From contig NZ_CP110136.1 in NCBI RefSeq assembly GCF_025979705.1, positions 2,852,001 through 2,916,000 of the forward strand: a stretch of 64,000 nt of DNA, written 5' to 3'. Source of the stretch: Hymenobacter sp. YIM 151858-1. GTDB lineage: Bacteria; Bacteroidota; Bacteroidia; Cytophagales; Hymenobacteraceae. Under the pieces are notes generated by a model. It ran no database searches, was not told the origin of the DNA, and worked only from the letters and a program-made list of their open reading frames with translations. A program made the position numbers and the translations under genes. Below are positions 50,526 to 59,175 of this stretch, piece after piece; position 1 is the first letter of the stretch, and every line of letters begins with the position of its first letter.

Positions 50526-50633
50526 CAGCCACAACCTCCCCTTCCGCCTTTGCGTTAGCCAGAAACCGGAACCACCCACCTAGGGCGGTTCCGGTTTTTC
50601 ATTGCCGATTGTTTCACCACACCTGAAAACACC

Positions 50634-51194
50634 ATGAGCATTTTTGGTAACGACCCGCTGAAGGGCAAAAAAGTAGCCGTGCTGGCCACCGATGGCTTCG
50701 AGCAATCGGAGCTGGAGCAACCCGTGAAAGCGCTGAAGAACGCCGGCGCCGACGTGGAGGTAGTGTCGCTGAAAAGCGGCTCGATTAAGGGCTGGGACGA
50801 AAAAGACTGGGGCAGCAAAGTTTCCGTGGATAAAACCCTCGACGAAGCCCGCCCCGCCGACTACGACGCGCTGGTGCTGCCCGGCGGCCAGATGAACCCC
50901 GATGTGCTGCGCACGGAGCCCAAAGCCGTGAGCTTCGCGGCCGACTTCATGAAGTCGGGCAAGGTGGTGGCGGCCATTTGCCACGGCCCCTGGACGCTGG
51001 TAGAAACCGGCCTGGTGCGCGGCAAAAACATGACCAGCTGGCCCAGCCTCAAAACCGACCTCACCAACGCCGGCGCCCAGTGGCAAGACGCCACGGTGGT
51101 AGTGGATGGCAACCTCATTACCAGCCGCAACCCCCAGGACCTGCCTGCTTTCAACGAAAAGCTGATCGAGAAAATCGGCGGCACCCAAGCCTAG
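50634..51194 (+). CDS. DJ-1/PfpI family protein
   Basis: This 186-residue flavodoxin-like protein carries the nucleophile elbow AICHGPW (Cys116, His117) and the acidic partner in GFEQSELEQP. It matches the PfpI/YhbO subgroup, described as intracellular protease, glyoxalase or deglycase; the actual activity cannot be told here. The start MSIFGNDPLKGKKVAVLATDG is normal for the group. It is a single gene closed by a strong terminator. Confidence 0.92.
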   Translation: MSIFGNDPLKGKKVAVLATDGFEQSELEQPVKALKNAGADVEVVSLKSGSIKGWDEKDWGSKVSVDKTLDEARPADYDALVLPGGQMNPDVLRTEPKAVSFAADFMKSGKVVAAICHGPWTLVETGLVRGKNMTSWPSLKTDLTNAGAQWQDATVVVDGNLITSRNPQDLPAFNEKLIEKIGGTQA

Positions 51195-51207
51195 GTACCT
51201 GCCCCAC

Positions 51208-51246
51208 CAAAGAGCCCCGGCCGCGCGTAGCGGCCGGGGCTCTTTG
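51208..51246. terminator. Bidirectional terminator after the PfpI gene
   Basis: CAAAGAGCCCCGGCCG and CGGCCGGGGCTCTTTG form a perfect 16-bp stem around a 7-base loop; the convergent membrane protein gene ends 22 bases beyond. Confidence 0.85.
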
Positions 51247-51268
51247 GCGTTTATTGCCCGGCAGCAAC

Positions 51269-51781
51269 CTAGGGCACCAGCGCCAGCAACGCGGCCGCCC
51301 AGCGGTGGTACACGAGGTAAAAGCCCACATCGAACAGAAGCAAAAAGCCGCCCTGCACCCACAGCGAGCGGGCGTAGCCCAGGTACCGCTCGGGCAGGTG
51401 CTCCGCGGAGGCTGCCCGCGCGTGCAGCCAGGCCCCCACGGCCACGTACGCCACATCGAGGCCGGCATTGAAGAGCAGGATGTTCTCGAACCGGAACTGC
51501 GCCTGCAGGCTATCGGCCAGCGTGAGGCCCTCTACGTGCAAGGGCCGCGCCTGCAAAATGCCCCACACGGCCAAACAAGCGTTTACCGCGCCCCAGCCGA
51601 TGTTCATCTGATGAAAGTAGTGCGGCGCCTGCCTAGCCGGCGTGCGCGTAACCAGCCAGCCGCTGCCCAATAGGTTCAGCAGGGCCCAGGCGCCCAGCAC
51701 GCCCATGCCTTGCTGGGCCAGCATTTCGCGCTGAAAGTTGATGGCCGGCAGCGCGGCCGCCACATCGGGTAAATCGGGCAT
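51269..51781 (-). CDS. Membrane protein, DUF6992-like
   Basis: This 170-residue protein has four predicted membrane helices, roughly GVLGAWALLNLLGSGWLV, FHQMNIGWGAVNACLAVWGI, NILLFNAGLDVAYVAVGAWL and WVQGGFLLLFDVGFYLVYH. The arrangement resembles DUF6992, a Bacteroidota family of unknown function; I hold that name loosely. ATG 51781 (MPDLPDVAAALPAINF) is preferred over GTG 51802, which adds only seven mostly hydrophobic residues. It is a single leftward gene. Confidence 0.75.
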   Translation of the reverse strand: MPDLPDVAAALPAINFQREMLAQQGMGVLGAWALLNLLGSGWLVTRTPARQAPHYFHQMNIGWGAVNACLAVWGILQARPLHVEGLTLADSLQAQFRFENILLFNAGLDVAYVAVGAWLHARAASAEHLPERYLGYARSLWVQGGFLLLFDVGFYLVYHRWAAALLALVP

Positions 51782-51817
51782 AAGCAGCAGTATCAGCAAC
51801 ACAGCAACCTAAACAAA

Positions 51818-51844
51818 AAAGCGCGCCCCCAGGGGGCGCGCTTT
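51818..51844. terminator. Hairpin between two leftward genes
   Basis: AAAGCGCGCCCCC and GGGGGCGCGCTTT form a 13-bp stem with a one-base loop. On the minus strand it lies after the beta-barrel gene stop at 51872. A-runs next to it give T-rich flanks leftward (TTTTTTG). Confidence 0.8.
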
Positions 51845-51871
51845 CCGGAAAGCACCTAGGCAGGCAGCAGG

Positions 51872-52561
51872 TTACTGGGCAAAGCCAAAGCCTACGTACA
51901 CCTGAATCAGGCTGTTCTTGATGTCGTTGAGGTTCTCGTTGGGCGTCATCAGGCCGTTTTCCATCTTGGGGTCGTTGTAGATGTTGGCCAGGCTGAGCAC
52001 GTAGCGGCCGCCCACGCGGGCCGGGCCCACGCGGGCCTCCAGGCCGGCCACCCCGCCGTAGTCGAGCGAGTTGTAGTTGCGGCTGCTGATGTTCACGGCG
52101 TTCTTGTCTTCCTTCACGTTCACGAGCAGCGACACCTGCGGGCCCACGTGCAAGCTTACGTTATCCACGAAGTTGTACACGAACATCACCGGCACCTGAA
52201 TGTAGTCGAGCTGGGTTTCGTAGGTGTTTTGCATGCCCGCCGGCCGGAACGCCGACGACGCCTTGAAGCCCTGGCGGCTGTAAAGCGCCTCTACCTGCAT
52301 GGAGGCCTGGGGCGAAAAGCCGAACTGGGCGTAGGCCCCGGCGTGGAAGTTCTGGCGGTTGGCCTCGTTGGCGTAGTTCTTCTTGTCGTCGCCGCGGAAG
52401 TTGGAGGAGTTCCAGCCGCCTTTAATGCCGAAGCCGTTGTTGCGCGAATCGGGCGTGGTTTGGTAATCCGACGATTTACGGATACCCTCTACGCCGCGCT
52501 GGGCCAGGGCATCCCAGCTGCACAACGCGCACAGCGAGAGTAAGAGTGCAAATTTTTTCAT
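51872..52561 (-). CDS. Outer-membrane beta-barrel protein (PorT-like)
   Basis: This 229-residue protein has a signal peptide (MKKFALLLSLCALCSWDALA) and a barrel of alternating strands: GFGIKGGWNSSNFRG, FHAGAYAQFGFSPQASMQVEALYSRQGF, LDYIQVPVMFVYNFVDNVSLHVGPQVSLLV, ending LIQVYVGFGFAQ. It is a second member of the same family as the gene at 45046 but clearly different in sequence. Function is unknown; ATG 52561 is the natural start. Confidence 0.88.
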   Translation of the reverse strand: MKKFALLLSLCALCSWDALAQRGVEGIRKSSDYQTTPDSRNNGFGIKGGWNSSNFRGDDKKNYANEANRQNFHAGAYAQFGFSPQASMQVEALYSRQGFKASSAFRPAGMQNTYETQLDYIQVPVMFVYNFVDNVSLHVGPQVSLLVNVKEDKNAVNISSRNYNSLDYGGVAGLEARVGPARVGGRYVLSLANIYNDPKMENGLMTPNENLNDIKNSLIQVYVGFGFAQ

Positions 52562-52757
52562 GTGATAGAGGATCTGGGGTTGAGCCGCGCCCGGCAGTTG
52601 TTTGCGGCAACGCATCGGGCCATAGGCGATTTGCTATACTTTAGGCAGCGCCCACGGGTTGCACGGAAACCCTACCAAACAGAAAATTTTCCTATTGAGC
52701 TGCTTGCCCCCGTTGCCCGGCCGTGCGTATGTTTGCGGCTTCCGGCCCAGCCCTTCC

Positions 52758-52832
52758 GGAGCGTTAGCTCAGTTGGTTCAGAGCACCACCTTGACACGGT
52801 GGAGGTCACTGGTTCGAGTCCAGTACGCTTCA
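52758..52832 (+). tRNA. tRNA-Val (GAC anticodon)
   Basis: The 75-nt cloverleaf starts GGAGCGT, pairing with ACGCTTC at 52825-52831 (one G-U pair). The D arm holds AGCTCAGTTGG, the anticodon arm is CCACC-TTGACAC-GGTGG with anticodon GAC, and the T arm holds CTGGTTCGAGTCCAG. The discriminator is A, and CCA is not encoded. GAC reads the valine codons GUC and GUU. Confidence 0.95.
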
Positions 52833-52839
52833 CACGCAC

Positions 52840-52881
52840 CCCGCCCCAGGCTACGTTGCCAGCCTGGGGCGGGGCTTTTTT
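52840..52881 (+). terminator. Terminator of the tRNA transcript
   Basis: CCGCCCCAGGCT and AGCCTGGGGCGG form a perfect stem, followed by GGCTTTTTT, 8 bases after the tRNA. Confidence 0.88.
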
Positions 52882-52974
52882 GAGCTGGCAAGAGCTGGCA
52901 AGAGCCGCCTGGAGGTCCGCAGCAGGCCCGTATGTTGTTTTTTGGCTGAGCGCCCGCAAGCCACCCGGTTTGCC

Positions 52975-53853
52975 CTAGGTGCCCGGCATTGCCTGCACCG
53001 CCACCGCGCTGATTACCGGCGTGGCCCCCGGCTGGGTGGCCACCAAAGCCCCGGCCGCACAGGCAAAGCGCAGCAGCTCGTCGGGCGCCTGGCCGGCCAG
53101 CCACCCGCGCAGCAAAGCCGCCAGAAATGCATCGCCGCTGCCGATGGTATCGTGCACCGGCACGGGCACGCCGGCGGCCTGGTACAGTTTGCCGTTGGCC
53201 CACAGCACGGCGCCGGCAGCACCCAGCGTAACGCACACGGCTTGCAGGTGGTAGCGCTCGGCCAGCCAGGGCAAGGCCGTGGCGGGTTCGGCGGCTTGCC
53301 CGAGCCAGTGCATCAGCTCGGCCAGCTCGTGGTGGTTTAGCTTCAGCAGGTCGGTGCGGGCGAGCAGGTGCAGCACCACCTCGGGGCTGTAGTGCGGCGG
53401 GCGCAGGTTGGCATCGAACACGCGCAAGCGGGCGTGGCCGAGCAGGCCGTACAGCGTGGCGCGCGTGGTGGCATGGCGCGCCGCCAGGCTCCCGAACACC
53501 AACACAGCAGCCTGCGCCACCAGCGCATCGGCGGCGGGGTCGGGCCCGATGGCATCCCAGGCAGCGGGCTCCGCAATGGTGTAGCGCACGTTTTGGGCAT
53601 CGGTTACATTGGCGTGCACCACGCCCGTGGGCAGGTGGCTGCGCTGTACGCAATCGGTGCTGAGGCCCTTGCCGGCCACCACTGCCAGCAGCTCCTGTCC
53701 TAGGTCGTCGGGGCCGATGCTGCTGATGAGCCGCGCCGGCACGCCCAGTTGCTGCAGGTGCACGGCCACGTTGAAGGGCGCGCCGCCGGCCTGCCGGCCC
53801 GCAGGCAGCATATCCCAGAGTATTTCGCCGAAGCACACAACCTCCTGTTTCAT
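52975..53853 (-). CDS. PfkB family carbohydrate kinase (fructokinase-like)
   Basis: This 292-residue ribokinase-fold enzyme phosphorylates a sugar, probably fructose. It starts VVCFGEILWDMLPAG, has the GGAPFNVAVHLQQLG signature 1 and the C-terminal signature DTIGSGDAFLAALLRG with catalytic Asp. ATG 53853 (MKQEVV) fits the family. It is a single leftward gene divergent from the SpoIIAA-like gene at 53934. No sugar transporter or hydrolase is near, so the substrate is uncertain. Confidence 0.9.
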   Translation of the reverse strand: MKQEVVCFGEILWDMLPAGRQAGGAPFNVAVHLQQLGVPARLISSIGPDDLGQELLAVVAGKGLSTDCVQRSHLPTGVVHANVTDAQNVRYTIAEPAAWDAIGPDPAADALVAQAAVLVFGSLAARHATTRATLYGLLGHARLRVFDANLRPPHYSPEVVLHLLARTDLLKLNHHELAELMHWLGQAAEPATALPWLAERYHLQAVCVTLGAAGAVLWANGKLYQAAGVPVPVHDTIGSGDAFLAALLRGWLAGQAPDELLRFACAAGALVATQPGATPVISAVAVQAMPGT

Positions 53854-53933
53854 GAACGCTTGTGTTGCAAGCCGCCGCGCGGCCCCGTACCTACCCCGAA
53901 CCCCACTGGGCCCGAATGTGTAATTTACGCCCA

Positions 53934-54344
53934 ATGCCAACCAGTTCTTCTACCATTTACTTTCGTAACGCGGCCGGCCTGGTGCGCGAGCATCCCGGCT
54001 ACGTGCGCGTGGAGTACGCAGCGGGCCGGCGCCACCTTGCCGATTTACAAGCCCTGTTGGGCCACCTTGGCCGTGCGCTGGCCAAGCACGGCGGCGGCAA
54101 ATTGCTGATCGACCAACGCGTAATGGTGCCGTTTTCGGCCGAGGAACAGGCATACATGCTTACGGAGTGGCTACCGCGCGCCAACGCCGAGGGTGGCTAC
54201 CGCTGGGGCGCCGTAGTGCAGGCCCAGGATGTGTTTGCCCGCCTGGCCACGGCCACGGTGGCCACGCAGGTGCACGGCCTTTCGATGACGTACCAGTACT
54301 TCGCCGACGAAGCGGCCGCGGTGGCCTGGCTGGTGGCGCAGTAG
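53934..54344 (+). CDS. Hypothetical protein, STAS/SpoIIAA-like
   Basis: This 136-residue cytoplasmic protein has an alternating strand/helix pattern: YVRVEYAAGRRHLADLQALLGHLGRALAKHGGGKLLIDQRVMVPFSAEEQ and VHGLSMTYQYFADEAAAVAWL. That layout resembles SpoIIAA/STAS-type domains, where residues such as LLIDQR occupy the strand before the loop. It is a fold guess, not a firm match. ATG 53934 is close to a divergent promoter region shared with the kinase gene. The next gene starts 78 bases later and may be cotranscribed. Confidence 0.62.
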   Translation: MPTSSSTIYFRNAAGLVREHPGYVRVEYAAGRRHLADLQALLGHLGRALAKHGGGKLLIDQRVMVPFSAEEQAYMLTEWLPRANAEGGYRWGAVVQAQDVFARLATATVATQVHGLSMTYQYFADEAAAVAWLVAQ

Positions 54345-54422
54345 CGCGCTGCCGGCCGCTCCGGCAGAAACCCTGCCCGTTATTCCGCAAACCCCAACCG
54401 CCTTCGCGGCGTTGTTTCGCGC

Positions 54423-55340
54423 GTGACCCATCCGCATTATTTGCCCGTTGCCTGGGCGCCGCTCTACGCCCACCCGCTGCCCGCCGGCCACCGCTTTCCG
54501 ATGCTGAAATACGAGCTGCTGCCCGAGCAACTTATTCGCGAAGGCACCATTGCCGAGGAAAGCATCTTCGCGCCCATTCCGCTGCCCGAAAAGTATGTCC
54601 TGGAAACCCACTGCCCCGCCTACTACCAACGGCTGGTGCAGGGGCAGCTTACGCGGCACGAGGAGCGCGCCACGGGCTTTCCGTGGTCGGAGCAACTGGT
54701 GCAGCGCGAGGTTGCCATTTTGGGCGGCACGGTGCAGTGCGCCAAGCTGGCCCGCCACACCGGCGTGGCTCTGAATGTAGCCGGCGGCACCCACCACGCC
54801 TTTGCCGACCGCGGCGAGGGTTTTTGCCTGCTCAACGACCAGGCCGTGGCGGCCAACTACCTGCTGCAGCACGAAGGCATCGGCAAGGTGCTGATCGTTG
54901 ATCTGGATGTGCACCAGGGCAACGGCACGGCGGCCCTGTTCCGGCACGAGCCGCGGGTATTCACCTTTTCGATGCACGGCGCCCGCAACTACCCCGCCCG
55001 CAAAGAGCAATCGGACCTCGACCTGCCCCTGCCCGACGGCACCGACGACGCCGCCTACCTAGGGCTGCTGCGCGAAACCCTGCCCCGCCTGCTCGACGAG
55101 GTACAGCCCGAGTTCGTGTTTTACCTCGCGGGCGTGGATGTGCTCAGCACCGATAAGCTCGGGCACCTCGGCCTCACCCGCGAGGGTTGCCGCCAGCGCG
55201 ACCGGCTGGTGCTCGAACTCTGCCACCGCCACCACTTGCCCGTGGTGGTGTGCATGGGCGGCGGCTACTCCGAGCGCATCAGCGACATCGTGGAAGCCCA
55301 CGCCAATACCTTCCGGCTGGCGCGTGAGCTGTGGTTTTGA
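54423..55340 (+). CDS. Histone-deacetylase-like amidohydrolase
   Basis: This 305-residue arginase/deacetylase-fold zinc hydrolase matches the bacterial HDAC/AcuC class. Zinc and active-site segments are AGGTHHAFADRGEGFCLLND, VLIVDLDVHQGNGTAALF, FSMHGARNYP, FYLAGVDVLSTD and CMGGGYSE. It should remove acetyl groups from small molecules or proteins. It begins with GTG 54423, the first start giving the conserved N-terminal VAWAPLYAHPLPAGHRFPM. A composite repeat follows the stop by 20 bases. Confidence 0.92.
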   Translation: MTHPHYLPVAWAPLYAHPLPAGHRFPMLKYELLPEQLIREGTIAEESIFAPIPLPEKYVLETHCPAYYQRLVQGQLTRHEERATGFPWSEQLVQREVAILGGTVQCAKLARHTGVALNVAGGTHHAFADRGEGFCLLNDQAVAANYLLQHEGIGKVLIVDLDVHQGNGTAALFRHEPRVFTFSMHGARNYPARKEQSDLDLPLPDGTDDAAYLGLLRETLPRLLDEVQPEFVFYLAGVDVLSTDKLGHLGLTREGCRQRDRLVLELCHRHHLPVVVCMGGGYSERISDIVEAHANTFRLARELWF

Positions 55341-55360
55341 GCGGCAGCAGCACGAAAAAA

Positions 55361-55695
55361 CTCCCCTCCTCAGCTGAGGAGGGGACGCGGCCACGCAGTG
55401 GACGCTGGGGTGGTTGACCTCGCGTCAGATAGTAACCTTAACCAACCAGCACGTCATGCGGAGCGCAGTCGAACCGCAGGTCGGCGTAGCCAAGCATCTC
55501 TACTGATAGCATTTTACTATTCGACGAAGCGGTAGAGATGCTTCGCCAGGCTCAGCATGACATGACCTAGGTCGTCGGGCTCCCCTTTCCATCGGAGGGG
55601 GCCCAGGGGGGGTGAGGCCCAACGTCAGCAACGATTGTCAACGACCTCAGCAGCAACTGAAGCTGCCGCGTCCCCTCCTCAGCTGAGGAGGGGAG
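55361..55695. repeat. Composite intergenic repeat (third copy)
   Basis: Outer ends are CTCCCCTCCTCAGCTGAGG and CCTCAGCTGAGGAGGGGAG. Inside, GTCATGCGGAGC...AAGCATCTCTACTG is mirrored by GCGGTAGAGATGCTTCGC...CTCAGCATGAC, as in the copies at 31190 and 34988. An extra block CTCCCCTTTCC...GGGGGGTGAGGCCC resembles the palindrome at 33003-33050 in purN. It fills nearly the entire gap between convergent genes. Confidence 0.8.
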
Positions 55696-55707
55696 TTTTT
55701 TGTGCTG

Positions 55708-56424
55708 CTACTCCCCTGCCCCCTCAATTATCAGCTGCCACCGAAAGGCCCATTGCCAGCGCAGCTGGTAGCGCGTAATGGCGGCGGTGGTCAGCAGTTC
55801 TTCCCAATCGTGGCGGCGGAAGGCGCGGGCCACCGACAAGGGCGCGTCGTTTTGCACCAGGTACGAGCCGCCCAGCAGGCGCGTGAGCCACCTGATGCTG
55901 TGGTAGGCCAGCGGGTGGCGGTGCAAATCGTTGATGACGACGGCCGTGCGGGCCTGCTCGCGCCACTGGCGCAGCATGGGCACCAGCTCGTGCTCGGCAA
56001 AGTGGTGGCAAAACAGGCTGCACATCACCACATCGTAGCGTTGCCGCGCGAATTCGGGCGCGAAGATGTCCTGCTGCTCGAACCGGATTTCGGGGTAGCC
56101 CTGGCTGCGGGCGCGGGCGTAATCCACCATAAAGGCGTTGGCATCGAGGCCGGTTAGCTCTACGGCCAGGCCTTGCCGGCGCGCCCACTGCGCCACGCGC
56201 CGCAGGGTGTCGCCGCCGCCGCTGCCTAGGTCGGCAATGCGCACGGGGCGGTTGGCAGGCAGCCGGGGGCGCAGGCGCTGCAAAGCGCTGAGCACCACGC
56301 GGTAGCCACCTAGGCGCGCGTTAATAACCTCGAGCTCGTAGAGGTTTTGGCGCAGGTCGTCGGAGGCCAGCGTCAGGTCGTCCATCAGCTCGGGCTCCAG
56401 GGAGCGGCGGGCGAAATCGGGCAT
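55708..56424 (-). CDS. Class I methyltransferase of the polyketide cluster
   Basis: This 238-residue SAM-dependent methyltransferase carries motif I IADLGSGGGDTLRRVAQWA, then LTGLDANAFMVDYAR, and motif post-I VVMCSLFCHHFAEHEL. It lies 87 bases downstream of the type III polyketide synthase gene on the same strand. Methyltransferases are paired with type III synthases in alkylresorcinol operons (SrsB in Streptomyces, BpsB in Bacillus), so O-methylation of a phenolic lipid is the likely role by analogy. A GGAGGAATGA...TCATTCCTCC inverted repeat lies in the gap before it (about 56445-56512). Confidence 0.85.
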   Translation of the reverse strand: MPDFARRSLEPELMDDLTLASDDLRQNLYELEVINARLGGYRVVLSALQRLRPRLPANRPVRIADLGSGGGDTLRRVAQWARRQGLAVELTGLDANAFMVDYARARSQGYPEIRFEQQDIFAPEFARQRYDVVMCSLFCHHFAEHELVPMLRQWREQARTAVVINDLHRHPLAYHSIRWLTRLLGGSYLVQNDAPLSVARAFRRHDWEELLTTAAITRYQLRWQWAFRWQLIIEGAGE

Positions 56425-56511
56425 AAGGGGTGAAGGAGGAATGATGAAGGAAGAAGGAGGAATGAAAAAAGGAAGCAGCGGCCTTCCTCCCTCGTCATTC
56501 CTCCTTCTTCC

Positions 56512-57627
56512 TTACTGATAAGCTACGCGCAGCAGCATGGCCTCCAGCGTCAGGCCCGGCCCGAAGGCGAAGCTGAGCACGGGGGCGCCGTCTTCTTCGG
56601 GCTGCAGGTGGCGCTGCAGCTCGCGCAGCACAAACAGCACCGTGGCCGACGACAAGTTGCCCACCTCGTGCAGCACGCGGTAGGCGTGGCGGTTGTCGGC
56701 CGGCGAGAGGCCCAGCTCCTGCTCAATGGCCTCCAGAATGCGCCGCCCGCCCGGGTGAATGGCGAAGTGCCGCACATCGGGCAGGCGCACGGGCAGGCGC
56801 TGTAGCAGCCCGTCGGTGAGCTTGCGGATGCCCTGCTTTACCAGCCGCGGCACGTAGCTCGAGAGCGTCATCTCGAAGCCAAAATCATTTACGTGCCAGG
56901 CCATGTCGGCTTGCCCATCGGGCTCGAGGCCGCAGTGGAAAGCGGCCAGCTCGAGGTTGGGCCGGCCGGGGGCGGGTTGGCCCAGCACCAAAGCGGCCGA
57001 GGCCCCGTCGCCGAACAAGGCATTGGCCACCATGTGGTCTTCCTCGTTGCGCTTCTGAAAGTGCAGCGTGCACAGTTCGGTGCACACGATGAGCACGCGG
57101 GCCCTGGGGTCGGCGCGGCAAAACGCATCGGCCAGCTTCAGGGCGTTGAAGGCCGCGTAGCAGCCCATAAAGTTGACGCAGGTGCGCTGCACATCGGGCC
57201 GCAGCCCTAGGTGCTGCACCAGCTCGATATCGAGGCCGGGGGCATACATGCCGGTGCAGCTCACCGAAATCAGGTGGGTAATGCTTTGCACCGATACCTC
57301 GGGGGCCTGGCGCAGGCAGTCGAGGGCGGCCTCGGCGGCCAGCGGCAGGGCCTCGCGGCGGTACACGCGCATGCGGGCGCCCACCGTCGGGAAGGGCTCC
57401 AGGTCGGGCGTGTTCGGGAAAAAGGTGTAGGCCCCGGGCGTGCGGCCGTAGTCGGGCAGCACCGAGTGCCGGTAGCCAATGCCCGACATGCGGTAGATGG
57501 CGCGGAGCTTACGTGTGCCAGCCTCGTCCATGCCGTGGGCACGGGCCATAAACTCGGCAATCTGCGGCTGCGGCAGCCGGTGCGCCGGCGTAGCCGTGCC
57601 GATGGCGCTGAGGTAGCTGGTGGTCAT
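56512..57627 (-). CDS. Type III polyketide synthase (chalcone/stilbene synthase-like)
   Basis: This 371-residue thiolase-fold synthase has the catalytic triad Cys156 (NFMGCYAAF), His291 (AIHPGGRR) and Asn324 (GNLSSATV). It should extend a fatty acyl or other starter CoA with malonyl-CoA and cyclise it, giving alkylresorcinols or pyrones. ATG 57627 (MTTSYLSAIGTATP) fits bacterial homologues; the codons upstream are rejected. It lies between the flavoprotein gene (upstream) and the methyltransferase gene (downstream) on the same strand. Starter and product cannot be read from sequence. Confidence 0.92.
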   Translation of the reverse strand: MTTSYLSAIGTATPAHRLPQPQIAEFMARAHGMDEAGTRKLRAIYRMSGIGYRHSVLPDYGRTPGAYTFFPNTPDLEPFPTVGARMRVYRREALPLAAEAALDCLRQAPEVSVQSITHLISVSCTGMYAPGLDIELVQHLGLRPDVQRTCVNFMGCYAAFNALKLADAFCRADPRARVLIVCTELCTLHFQKRNEEDHMVANALFGDGASAALVLGQPAPGRPNLELAAFHCGLEPDGQADMAWHVNDFGFEMTLSSYVPRLVKQGIRKLTDGLLQRLPVRLPDVRHFAIHPGGRRILEAIEQELGLSPADNRHAYRVLHEVGNLSSATVLFVLRELQRHLQPEEDGAPVLSFAFGPGLTLEAMLLRVAYQ

Positions 57628-57840
57628 GAAGAGCAGTATACGGCGGGTCGGTGAGCAATGATCGGCGGGCAATGATCAATGAACAATTATCAATGAACAA
57701 TGGCCACGAGCATCGGACAGTGTGGTACCGTTTCTGTTGAGCTAGGGTTGCTCTAAAGTTCGCGGCGCGTGGTTGGCTGCGGGCCGTGGGGCATGCAGCG
57801 GCATCGGCCAGTTGCTCCTTTTGCACTCCTCATTCTTCCG

Positions 57841-58983
57841 TCAGAAAGGCGCGCCGTGGGTTTGCCGCATCAGGCCTTGCACCACGGCCGGGGCGTAGCG
57901 CAGCGTGGCCACCACGGCATCGGTAAGGCGCGGGCCGCCAAACAAGCCTTGCACCATGCGCCCGATGCGCAACCGGCCGGCAAACTGCCGCTGCCAGGCG
58001 CGGGTGTAGCTGGCCTCCAGCGCGGGGCGCGTAAACTGGCCCCCTAGGTAGGCGTGGGCGTGCTCGGCGGCCAGGGCCGCGCCGTGCATGGCCATGGCCA
58101 TGCCGTTGCCGCACAGCGGGGTAATGAGCCCGGCCGCATCGCCGCACATCAGCACGTGCTGCTCCACGCTGGTTTTCGGGGCGAAGGAAATTTCGTTGAT
58201 GACCTCGGGCTGCGCGTACAGGCGCTCGGCGCCGGTTAGCACCTCGCGCAGGTGCGGGTTTTTGGCCAGCACCTCGGCCTCCAGGGCGGGTATGCTGCCG
58301 TGGCGGCGCAGCTGCGCGCGGGTGGTGAGGTAGCAGAAGCAGTACCGGTCGGCTTCGATGGCCGAGAGGCCGGCGTAGCCATCGGCGAAGTTGTGCAGGG
58401 CAATGAGGTTGCGCGGGAAATCGAGGCGCAGGTGGTACTTCACGCCCACGTACGGCGAGCGTTGCCGAAAGAAGGCGCGGTCGAGCTGCCGGTCGAGGGT
58501 GGCGCGTTTGCCGTAGGCACCCAGCACTACGCGGGCTCGGAGCTGCTGGCCATCGGCCAGCGTGGCAGTAAAGCAATCGGCGGCGGGCTCGAAACGGACG
58601 TTGCTGACAGTGGCGCCGAGCCAGAATTGCACCCCGCGGGCAGCGGCCAGCTGGTACAGGTACTCGTCGAGGGCGAAGCGGCTTACGCCGAAGCCGCCTA
58701 GGTCGAGACGCGCCGTGAGGGTGCGGCCACCCGGCGCCGATACCAGGAATTGTTCTATTCGGGCGGGTTGCAGCGGCGCGGGGTCGGCGCCCAGGCGGCG
58801 CAGGTACGGCAGCACCTCGTTGGAAACGTACTCGCCGCACACCCGATGAAACGGGTAGTGGCGCCGCTCTACCAGCGCTACGCGGCGCCCGCGGCTGGCC
58901 AGGTCGAGGGCGGCGGTAAGGCCGGCCAGCCCGCCGCCGATAATCAGCACTTCAACATCAGAAACGGGCTGGGCAGTGGGCAA
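57841..58983 (-). CDS. FAD-dependent oxidoreductase of the polyketide cluster
   Basis: This flavoprotein of about 380 residues belongs to the geranylgeranyl-reductase/PHBH-like group. It has the dinucleotide-binding VLIIGGGLAGLTAALDLASRG, the VALVERRHYP ribose loop and the FAD motif VLMCGDAAGLITPLCGNGMAMA. In Srs-type operons the third enzyme is a flavin hydroxylase acting on the alkylresorcinol, which this could be. No ATG is available: TTG 58983 (MPTAQPVSDVEVL) is my choice because TTG 59043 lies inside a promoter-like TACCTTTTG (59041-59049, minus strand). The synthase gene begins 213 bases downstream; GATCAATGAACAA-type short repeats fill the gap. Confidence 0.85.
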   Translation of the reverse strand: MPTAQPVSDVEVLIIGGGLAGLTAALDLASRGRRVALVERRHYPFHRVCGEYVSNEVLPYLRRLGADPAPLQPARIEQFLVSAPGGRTLTARLDLGGFGVSRFALDEYLYQLAAARGVQFWLGATVSNVRFEPAADCFTATLADGQQLRARVVLGAYGKRATLDRQLDRAFFRQRSPYVGVKYHLRLDFPRNLIALHNFADGYAGLSAIEADRYCFCYLTTRAQLRRHGSIPALEAEVLAKNPHLREVLTGAERLYAQPEVINEISFAPKTSVEQHVLMCGDAAGLITPLCGNGMAMAMHGAALAAEHAHAYLGGQFTRPALEASYTRAWQRQFAGRLRIGRMVQGLFGGPRLTDAVVATLRYAPAVVQGLMRQTHGAPF

Positions 58984-59095
58984 AACGACAGGGGGAATTA
59001 GATCTAACGAAGACGAACGCTGTATTCGTATACGAAGCTTCAAAAGGTACCTTATATTCCATATATTTTTTATAACCTATTTCAGAATAAGCCGT

Positions 59096-59103
59096 TACTT
59101 TTG
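59096..59103 (+). promoter_or_regulatory. Promoter -7 element (TACTTTTG)
   Basis: TACTTTTG is a perfect match to TAnnTTTG. It lies 72 bases upstream of the T9SS-tail gene in an AT-rich patch also serving the divergent flavoprotein gene. Confidence 0.5.
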
Positions 59104-59175
59104 TGGATGTTCCGTGCGCTGCGCCGCATCCGGCCCCGATGTAGCGCAGGCACCCCGCCAGCATTACTTTTTTCT

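Noticed and set aside
57700-57730. CGGACAGTGTGG motif near the polyketide synthase gene, resembling part of the activator dyad
   Set aside because: There is no TGTCCG partner half-site and no -24/-12 element at the required distance.
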